Source: Mesorhizobium sp.
Lineage (GTDB): Bacteria > Pseudomonadota > Alphaproteobacteria > Rhizobiales > Rhizobiaceae
Reading direction: 5' to 3'
DNA: 13,383 nt
Assembly: GCA_030698645.1 (NCBI GenBank)
Contig: JAUYMV010000403.1
Span: 1-13,383 of the forward strand
Made by a program: the position numbers and the translations under genes. The notes below the pieces were generated by a model. It did no database searches. It worked only from the letters and a program-made list of their open reading frames with translations, and was not told where the DNA came from. Below are positions 7,372 through 13,383 of this stretch, piece by piece (positions within the stretch are counted from its first letter, which is position 1; each line of letters begins with the position of its first letter).

Positions 7372-8529
7372 ATGGCGAAGAAACTGGGCGTCGGCGTTGT
7401 CGGCTGCGGCAACATATCGGCGGCGTATTTCCGTCTCGCGCCGCTCTTCAAGGGCATCGAGATGCGCGCCTGCGCCGACATCAACATGGAGTCCGCCAAG
7501 GCGCGCGCCAGCGAATTCGGCCTGCGCGCCGAAACCGTGGACGGCCTGCTGGCCTCCCCCGACATCGACATCGTCGTCAATCTGACGATCCCCGCCGCCC
7601 ACTACGACATCTCGAAGGCGGCGCTCGACGCCGGCAAGCACGTCTATTCCGAAAAGCCTTTCGTTCTGTCGGCGAAGGACGGGCTCGACCTCAAGAAGCG
7701 CGCCGCGAAAAAGAACCTTCGCGTCGGCTCCGCGCCCGACACCTTCATGGGCGGCGCGCACCAGCTGGCCCGCCATCTGATCGACAGCGGCAAGGTCGGA
7801 AAGATCACCAGCGGCACATGCCATGTCATGAACCACGGCATGGAGCACTGGCACCCCAATCCGGATTTCTTCTACGTTGCCGGCGGCGGCCCGGTCCTCG
7901 ATCTCGGCCCCTACTACATCTCCAATCTCGTCCAGCTCATCGGCCCGGTGAAGCGCGTGGCGGCATTGGCCGCGACGCCGCAGAAGCAACGCACCATCTC
8001 CAACGGCCCGCGCAACGGCAAGACGGTTCCGGTCACGACGCCGACCACGCTGCTCGCCCTGCTCGAGTTCGAAAGCGGCGCGGCGATCACCTTCAACGCC
8101 AGCTGGGACGTCTGGCAGCACGGTCACAAGCCGATGGAGCTCTATGGCGAGCAAGGCACGCTGCATGTGCCGGACCCGAACTTCTTCGGCGGCGAGGTGC
8201 GCTACACCAAGGGGAACGCGGAGGCGAAGGCGCTTCCGAAATGGCCGCACCCCTTCTCGGTGCCCAACCAGCAGCATAGCCAGGGCATGATGGCGAACTA
8301 CCGCACCGCGGGTCTGGCCGACATGGCTATGGGCATCCTCGCCGGCCGGCCGCACCGCTGCTCGCTCGACTTCGCGCTGCACGCCGTCGACGTGATGACG
8401 GCGATCCTGAAATCCGGCGAAACGAGCAAGTTCGTCGACATGCAGACCACCTGCGAGCGCCCCGCCGCGCTCGGCGTGGCCGAGGCGAAAGCGCTTTTGG
8501 CTCGCCCCGTCACGCGTCCGGCGAAGTAG
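7372..8529 (+). CDS. Gfo/Idh/MocA-family NAD(P)-dependent sugar dehydrogenase
   Basis: A 385-residue cytosolic oxidoreductase. The N-terminal Rossmann fold starts with VGVVGCGNIS (7-16), and the Asp-36 after the second strand (ACADIN) favours NAD over NADP. The family EKP motif is at 94-96 and its Lys-95 is expected at the active site. The C-terminal alpha/beta domain carries HWHPNPDFFYVAGGGPVLDLGPYY (about 159-182), with Asp-177 at the usual catalytic position. Family members oxidise or reduce sugars, inositols and glycosides, so the substrate is unknown. The ATG at 7372 follows the isomerase-like gene's TGA by 10 nt, and AGGA overlapping that stop (7361-7364) serves as ribosome site. A palindromic repeat begins 10 nt after its TAG. 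Confidence 0.92.
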   Translation: MAKKLGVGVVGCGNISAAYFRLAPLFKGIEMRACADINMESAKARASEFGLRAETVDGLLASPDIDIVVNLTIPAAHYDISKAALDAGKHVYSEKPFVLSAKDGLDLKKRAAKKNLRVGSAPDTFMGGAHQLARHLIDSGKVGKITSGTCHVMNHGMEHWHPNPDFFYVAGGGPVLDLGPYYISNLVQLIGPVKRVAALAATPQKQRTISNGPRNGKTVPVTTPTTLLALLEFESGAAITFNASWDVWQHGHKPMELYGEQGTLHVPDPNFFGGEVRYTKGNAEAKALPKWPHPFSVPNQQHSQGMMANYRTAGLADMAMGILAGRPHRCSLDFALHAVDVMTAILKSGETSKFVDMQTTCERPAALGVAEAKALLARPVTRPAK

Positions 8530-8538
8530 CGCGACCTT

Positions 8539-8709
8539 ACCCTCCCCCTTGTGGGGAGGGTCGACGAAAGCGCTTTGCGCAGCAAGGCGATTGAGGCGGG
8601 GCGGGGTTGGTCCCGCCGGGTTTGCGCCGCTGGCGTGTTGACCACCCCCACCCCGTTCCGCATTGTCGCTCCGCGACATGCGTCACGACCCTCCGCACAA
8701 GGGGAGGGT
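8539..8709. repeat. Nested palindromic intergenic element A
   Basis: About 171 bp of non-coding DNA fill most of the gap between the dehydrogenase and aldo/keto reductase genes. A 25-nt left arm (8539-8563) is nearly the reverse complement of a 24-nt right arm (8686-8709), with one inserted base and one mismatch. The left arm is itself a perfect 9-bp hairpin, ACCCTCCCC / GGGGAGGGT (8539-8547 with 8553-8561). The interior has a partly complementary pair (about 8597-8613 with 8640-8655) and a small hairpin TGTCGC/GCGACA (8664-8669 with 8673-8678). It looks like the mobile palindromic intergenic elements common in rhizobial genomes. No coding potential or clear direct-repeat target duplication is seen. 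Confidence 0.72.
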
Positions 8710-8733
8710 GGACGCCGAATCAAGGACTGCCCC

Positions 8734-9780
8734 ATGCCCTACACCCCCGCCGAGAACCGCTACGACCAGATGACCTACGCGCGCTGCGGCGCGTCGGGGC
8801 TGAAGCTGCCCGCCCTCTCGCTCGGCCTCTGGCACAATTTCGGCAACGACACGCCGCACGCCACCAAGCAGGCGATCGCCCGAAAGGCCTTCGATCTCGG
8901 CATCACCCATTTCGACCTCGCCAACAATTACGGCCCGCCGGCCGGCTCCGCCGAAACCGCCTTCGGCGAGCTGCTGCGCACCGATTTCGCCTTCTACCGC
9001 GACGAGATGATCATCTCGACCAAGGCGGGCTACGGCATGTGGCCCGGCCCCTATGGCGAATGGGGCAGCCGCAAATATCTGCTCGCCTCGCTCGACCAGA
9101 GCTTGCAGCGCATGGGCCTCGATTATGTCGACATCTTCTATTCGCACCGCTTCGATCCCGACACGCCGCTGGAGGAAACCATGGGCGCGCTCGACCATGC
9201 GGTGCGCGCCGGCAAGGCGCTCTATGTCGGCATCTCGTCCTACAACTCCCAGCGCACCCGCGAGGCGGCCGCCATCCTGCGCGACCTCGGCACCCCCTTC
9301 ATCATCCACCAGCCCTCCTATTCGATGATCAACCGCTGGATCGAGGAGGACGGTTTGCTCGACACGCTGGACGGGCTCCGCGTCGGCTCCATCGTCTTCT
9401 CGCCGCTCGCCCAGGGCATGCTGACCGACAAATATCTGAAGGGAATCCCCGACGACAGCCGTGCCGCCCAGGGCAAATCGCTGCGCCAGGAGTTCCTCAA
9501 CGAGCGCACGCTCGACAACATACGCGCGCTCGACGCCATCGCGAAAAAGCGCGGCCAGACGCTTGCCCAGATGGCCATCGCCTGGGTCCTGCGCGGCGGC
9601 CGCGTCACCACCGCGCTGATCGGCGCCAGCCGCCCCGAACAGGTCGAAGACTGCGTCGCCGCCCTGAAAAACCGCGACTTCAGCGAGGCCGAACTCGCCG
9701 AGATCGACACCTACGCCCGCGAGAGCGACATCAACCTCTGGGCGGCGTCCGCCGAGAGGAAGGGACCGCCGAGGAAGTGA
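8734..9780 (+). CDS. yghZ: Aldo/keto reductase, YghZ/L-glyceraldehyde 3-phosphate reductase type
   Basis: A 348-residue cytosolic NADPH-dependent reductase closely resembling E. coli YghZ (Gpr/MgrA), which reduces L-glyceraldehyde 3-phosphate and methylglyoxal. Near-identical blocks include LPALSLGLWHNFG, RKAFDLGITHFDLANNYGPP, STKAGYGMWPGPYG and YLLASLDQSLQRMGLDYVDI. The catalytic tetrad is complete: D61, Y66, K97 and H138. The NADP-binding end is LIGASRPEQVEDCV. The ATG at 8734 has AAGGA at 8722-8726, 7 nt upstream, just outside palindromic element A. The upstream open frame back to 8551 runs through that element and is not coding. The gene is bracketed by elements A and B. In this operon it may reduce a sugar-derived aldehyde; the physiological substrate is inferred. 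Confidence 0.94.
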   Translation: MPYTPAENRYDQMTYARCGASGLKLPALSLGLWHNFGNDTPHATKQAIARKAFDLGITHFDLANNYGPPAGSAETAFGELLRTDFAFYRDEMIISTKAGYGMWPGPYGEWGSRKYLLASLDQSLQRMGLDYVDIFYSHRFDPDTPLEETMGALDHAVRAGKALYVGISSYNSQRTREAAAILRDLGTPFIIHQPSYSMINRWIEEDGLLDTLDGLRVGSIVFSPLAQGMLTDKYLKGIPDDSRAAQGKSLRQEFLNERTLDNIRALDAIAKKRGQTLAQMAIAWVLRGGRVTTALIGASRPEQVEDCVAALKNRDFSEAELAEIDTYARESDINLWAASAERKGPPRK

Positions 9781-9786
9781 TGCACA

Positions 9787-9949
9787 ACCCCCTCACCGGC
9801 TCGCTTACGGCGGCCATGCCGCCGGGCTCGCCACCTCTCCCCCTGTCAGGGGGAGAGGAAAAACGCCGCGATGATCGCGACCCCGTTCCAGCTTGGGTTC
9901 CTCTCTCCCGGGCAGGGGGAGAGGTGGCCCGCGGGGCCGGTGAGGGGGT
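9787..9949. repeat. Nested palindromic intergenic element B
   Basis: About 163 bp between the aldo/keto reductase and GH43 genes. The outer ends are perfect 14-bp inverted repeats, ACCCCCTCACCGGC (9787-9800) and GCCGGTGAGGGGGT (9936-9949). A second perfect 16-bp pair lies inside: GCCACCTCTCCCCCTG (9830-9845) and CAGGGGGAGAGGTGGC (9913-9928). Each half also folds locally: 9834-9845 with 9847-9858 (12 nt complementary), 9900-9909 with 9915-9924, and CGGCGGC/GCCGCCG at 9808-9814 and 9818-9824. ACCCCGTTCC (9880-9889) also occurs in element A (8650-8659). It resembles rhizobial-type palindromic intergenic elements and could fold into a long branched RNA in the operon transcript. Confidence 0.75.
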
Positions 9950-9970
9950 GCTTCTTCAGGGGGAACTACC

Positions 9971-11593
9971 ATGACAACCATCCGCAATCCCATCCTCCCC
10001 GGCTTCAACCCCGACCCCTCGATCTGCCGCGTCGGGCGCGACTACTACATCGCGACCTCTACCTTCGAATGGTATCCCGGCGTCCAGATCCACCACTCCA
10101 CCGACCTGGTCACCTGGAACCTCGTCTGTCGCCCGCTTACCCGCGCCGCCCAGCTCGACATGCGCGGCAATCCGGATTCGGGCGGCATCTGGGCGCCGTG
10201 CCTGTCCTTTGCCGACGAACGATTCTGGCTTGTCTACACCGACATCAAGCGCCTCGACGGCAATTTCAAGGACGGCCACAACTACATCGTCACGGCCCCG
10301 TCTATCGAAGGCCCCTGGTCCGACGGCGTCTACGTCAACTCCAGCGGCTTCGACCCGTCGCTCTTCCACGACGACGATGGACGGAAGTGGTTCGTCAACA
10401 TGCAGTGGAACCACATCTCGCACGGCGTCGGCGGCCAGCCGAAACATCCCTCCTTCGACGGTATCCTGCTGCAGGAATACGACGCGGCGGCGCAGAAGCT
10501 CGTCGGGCCGATCAGGAACATCTTCGCCGGCAGCGCGCACGGGCTGGTCGAGGGCCCGCATCTCTTCAAGCGCGACGGCTGGTACTATCTCACCACCGCC
10601 GAGGGCGGCACCGGCTACGGCCACGCCGTGACGATGGCGCGCGCGCGCGACATCGCCGGCCCCTACGAGATGCACCCGGACATCCACGTCATCACTTCCA
10701 AGGACGCCCCCGACGCGCCGCTGCAGCGCGCCGGCCACGGCCAGGTCGTCGAGACGCCGGAGGGCGAGACCTATCACACGCATCTCTGCGGCCGCCCGCT
10801 GCCGGGCCTGCGCCGCTCGCCGCTCGGCCGCGAGACGGCGATCCAGAAATGCGTCTGGGGCGCCGATGGCTGGCTGCGCCTCGACCGCAACAGCGTCGTG
10901 CCCTCCGTCGAGGTGGCGGCGCCGACAGGCGCAATCCAGATGTCCGCGCCGAAAGCTCCGCCGCGCCGCGATTTCGACGATGGCATCCTGCCGCCCGAGT
11001 TCCAGTGGCTGCGCACGCCCGTCCCGGAGCGAATCTTCTCGCTCGAAGCAAAACCCGGCTCACTCCGCCTCTACGGCCGCGAATCCATCGGCAGCTGGTT
11101 CGAACAGGCGCTCGTCGCGCGCCGCCAGGAGCACTTTTCCTTCCGCGCCGAAACCGCGCTTCGTTTCGATCCCGAAACATACCAGCAGGCGGCCGGCCTG
11201 ACCTGCTACTACAACCGCCACAAGTTTCATTTCGCAGCCGTAACGTGGACGCCGAAGGCCGGCCGCTGCCTGATGCTGATGTCCTGCCTCGGCGACTGGC
11301 CGGACGGAAAACTCTCCTTCGCGCTGCCCGAGCCGATCTCCCTGCCGCCCGACGGCGAGGTCTTCCTTGCCGCCGATGTCGACGGCGCAAGGCTGCAGTT
11401 CCACTATCGCCTCGACGGCGGATGGCTGCCGCTCGGCCCCGTGCTCGACCAAAGCCTGATCTCCGACGAGGCCGGCCGCGGCGAGCATGGCTCCTTCACC
11501 GGCGCCTTCGTCGGCATGGCCGCCTTCGACACGTCGGGCCGCGCGAAGCACGCGGATTTCGACTGGTTCAGCTATGAGGGCCGCGATGCCTGA
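9971..11593 (+). CDS. xynB: Glycoside hydrolase family 43, cytoplasmic beta-xylosidase type
   Basis: A 540-residue glycosidase of the two-domain GH43 beta-xylosidase group (xylan 1,4-beta-xylosidase, sometimes with alpha-L-arabinofuranosidase activity), releasing xylose from xylo-oligosaccharide ends. The five-bladed propeller (about 1-320) has the catalytic base D15 in GFNPDPS, the pKa-modulating D128 in GFDPSLF and the acid E194 in LVEGPHLF, all intact. The C-terminal beta-sandwich (about 325-540, from FDDGILPPEFQWLR) completes the active site in this group. There is no signal peptide, so it acts in the cytosol on imported oligosaccharides. The ATG at 9971 has AGGGGGA at 9958-9964, just after palindromic element B. 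It is transcribed with the importer operon unless B stops transcription. Confidence 0.93.
   Translation: MTTIRNPILPGFNPDPSICRVGRDYYIATSTFEWYPGVQIHHSTDLVTWNLVCRPLTRAAQLDMRGNPDSGGIWAPCLSFADERFWLVYTDIKRLDGNFKDGHNYIVTAPSIEGPWSDGVYVNSSGFDPSLFHDDDGRKWFVNMQWNHISHGVGGQPKHPSFDGILLQEYDAAAQKLVGPIRNIFAGSAHGLVEGPHLFKRDGWYYLTTAEGGTGYGHAVTMARARDIAGPYEMHPDIHVITSKDAPDAPLQRAGHGQVVETPEGETYHTHLCGRPLPGLRRSPLGRETAIQKCVWGADGWLRLDRNSVVPSVEVAAPTGAIQMSAPKAPPRRDFDDGILPPEFQWLRTPVPERIFSLEAKPGSLRLYGRESIGSWFEQALVARRQEHFSFRAETALRFDPETYQQAAGLTCYYNRHKFHFAAVTWTPKAGRCLMLMSCLGDWPDGKLSFALPEPISLPPDGEVFLAADVDGARLQFHYRLDGGWLPLGPVLDQSLISDEAGRGEHGSFTGAFVGMAAFDTSGRAKHADFDWFSYEGRDA
11576..11580 (+). promoter_or_regulatory. Ribosome binding site deciding the GFA-family start
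   Basis: GAGGG at 11576-11580 lies 5 nt before ATG 11586, inside the end of the GH43 gene. The alternative in-frame ATG at 11610 has no such site. This supports translational coupling with an 8-bp overlap. Confidence 0.55.
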
Positions 11594-12071
11594 CGCGCGA
11601 GACAACGCGATGCAAGGTCGATGCACCTGCGGAGCCATCCACTACCGTCTCCTCGACAGGCCGCTCTTCGTGCACGCCTGTCATTGTCGCTGGTGTCAGC
11701 GGGAGACAGGCTCGGCCTTCGTCATGAACGCGCTGATCGAGGCGGAATGCGTAGAGGTCACGGGCACGCCCGACGTAATCGACACGCCGACCAACAGCGG
11801 AAAGGGCCAGAAGATCAGCCGGTGTCCCGACTGCAAGGTCGCGCTATTCAGCGTCTATTCAGGGGCGGGGCCGAAGTTCCGCTTCGTGCGCGTCGGCACG
11901 CTCGATGATCCCGACGCGTGCCCGCCCGACATTCACATCTATACCGAAAGCAAGCAGCCCTGGGTCGTCATTCCCGATGGAGTGCCGGCGATGCTGCAAT
12001 ACTATGACCGCGACGCCTATTGGCCCGCCGAAAGCCTCGCTCGGCGCGCATTGGTTCTGGCGAAGGTCTGA
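11586..12071 (+). CDS. GFA-family (glutathione-dependent formaldehyde-activating enzyme/centromere protein V type) zinc protein
   Basis: A 161-residue cytosolic zinc protein. Its Cys pattern is that of the GFA fold: C13-x-C15 (RCTCGAIHY), C32-x-C34-xx-C37 (ACHCRWCQRETGSAF) and C80-xx-C83 (RCPDC), binding a structural and a catalytic zinc. The name comes from a Gfa enzyme reported to join glutathione and formaldehyde, but most family members have no known function, so no reaction is claimed. The start at 11586 overlaps the GH43 stop by 8 bp. ATG 11610, giving MQGRCTCGA, is possible but lacks a ribosome site. It is the last gene of the operon, and its stop is 3 bp from the convergent urocanase stop. 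Confidence 0.85.
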   Translation: MPDARDNAMQGRCTCGAIHYRLLDRPLFVHACHCRWCQRETGSAFVMNALIEAECVEVTGTPDVIDTPTNSGKGQKISRCPDCKVALFSVYSGAGPKFRFVRVGTLDDPDACPPDIHIYTESKQPWVVIPDGVPAMLQYYDRDAYWPAESLARRALVLAKV

Positions 12072-12074
12072 GCC

Positions 12075-13383
<1,309 letters not shown>

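Noticed and set aside
8539..8561. Hairpin after the dehydrogenase as an intrinsic terminator
   Set aside because: The 9-bp stem is not followed by a T run, and same-strand genes continue. It is better explained as part of palindromic element A.
7288..8679. Minus-strand open frame of 463 codons opposite the Gfo/Idh/MocA gene
   Set aside because: It is antisense to a complete dehydrogenase and its translation is compositionally biased with no motif.
8607..9974. Plus-strand open frame of 455 codons over the aldo/keto reductase
   Set aside because: It is a frame shadow of the YghZ-type gene, running through both palindromic elements, with Arg/His/Pro-rich translation and no domain.
9871..11577. 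Plus-strand open frame of 568 codons, longer than the GH43 gene it overlaps
   Set aside because: It is out of frame with an unmistakable GH43 enzyme, starts inside palindromic element B and is extremely Arg/Pro-rich, so it is a codon-bias artefact.

Overview
The window is about 13.4 kb of GC-rich chromosomal or megaplasmid DNA. Protein sequences, strong third-position GC, tight operon packing and GC-rich palindromic intergenic repeats suggest an alphaproteobacterium of the Hyphomicrobiales (Mesorhizobium/Aminobacter/Rhizobium-like). The genus cannot be fixed from the sequence alone.

Layout. At the left edge is the 3' part of a 6-phosphogluconate dehydrogenase gene (+). It runs stop-to-stop into a convergent LacI-family repressor gene (-). 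A 201-bp divergent intergenic region follows, with a good sigma70-type promoter and two AATCGATT-centred palindromes 31 bp apart. These are the likely operators of the LacI protein. From there a single + strand run of nine genes extends to 12071: sugar-binding protein, two MalF/MalG-type permeases, a MalK/UgpC-type ATPase, a TIM-barrel sugar isomerase/epimerase-like protein, a Gfo/Idh/MocA dehydrogenase, a YghZ-type aldo/keto reductase, a cytoplasmic GH43 beta-xylosidase-type glycosidase and a small GFA-family zinc protein. At the right edge is most of a convergent urocanase gene (hutU, -), unrelated to the sugar genes.

How it fits together. The ABC importer would bring in a sugar or short glycoside, the GH43 enzyme would cut it inside the cell, and the two oxidoreductases plus the TIM-barrel protein would process the sugar. 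The LacI protein would repress the set until an inducer appears. The GH43 enzyme points to xylose- or arabinose-containing oligosaccharides, but no xylose isomerase, xylulokinase or Weimberg/Dahms gene is visible. The Gfo/Idh plus TIM-barrel pair also resembles oxidative (keto-sugar) glycoside pathways. The true substrate is open.

Non-coding structure. There is a 16-bp hairpin between the binding-protein and first permease genes, a probable differential-expression or mRNA-stability element. Two nested palindromic elements (about 170 and 163 bp) bracket the aldo/keto reductase gene. A 24-codon upstream reading frame ends in an ATGA overlap with the binding-protein start. I saw no tRNA, rRNA, CRISPR array, transposase, integrase or phage gene, and nothing proving a wholly new system. 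The most interesting parts are the regulatory architecture, the paired palindromic elements and the unassigned oxidative sugar pathway.
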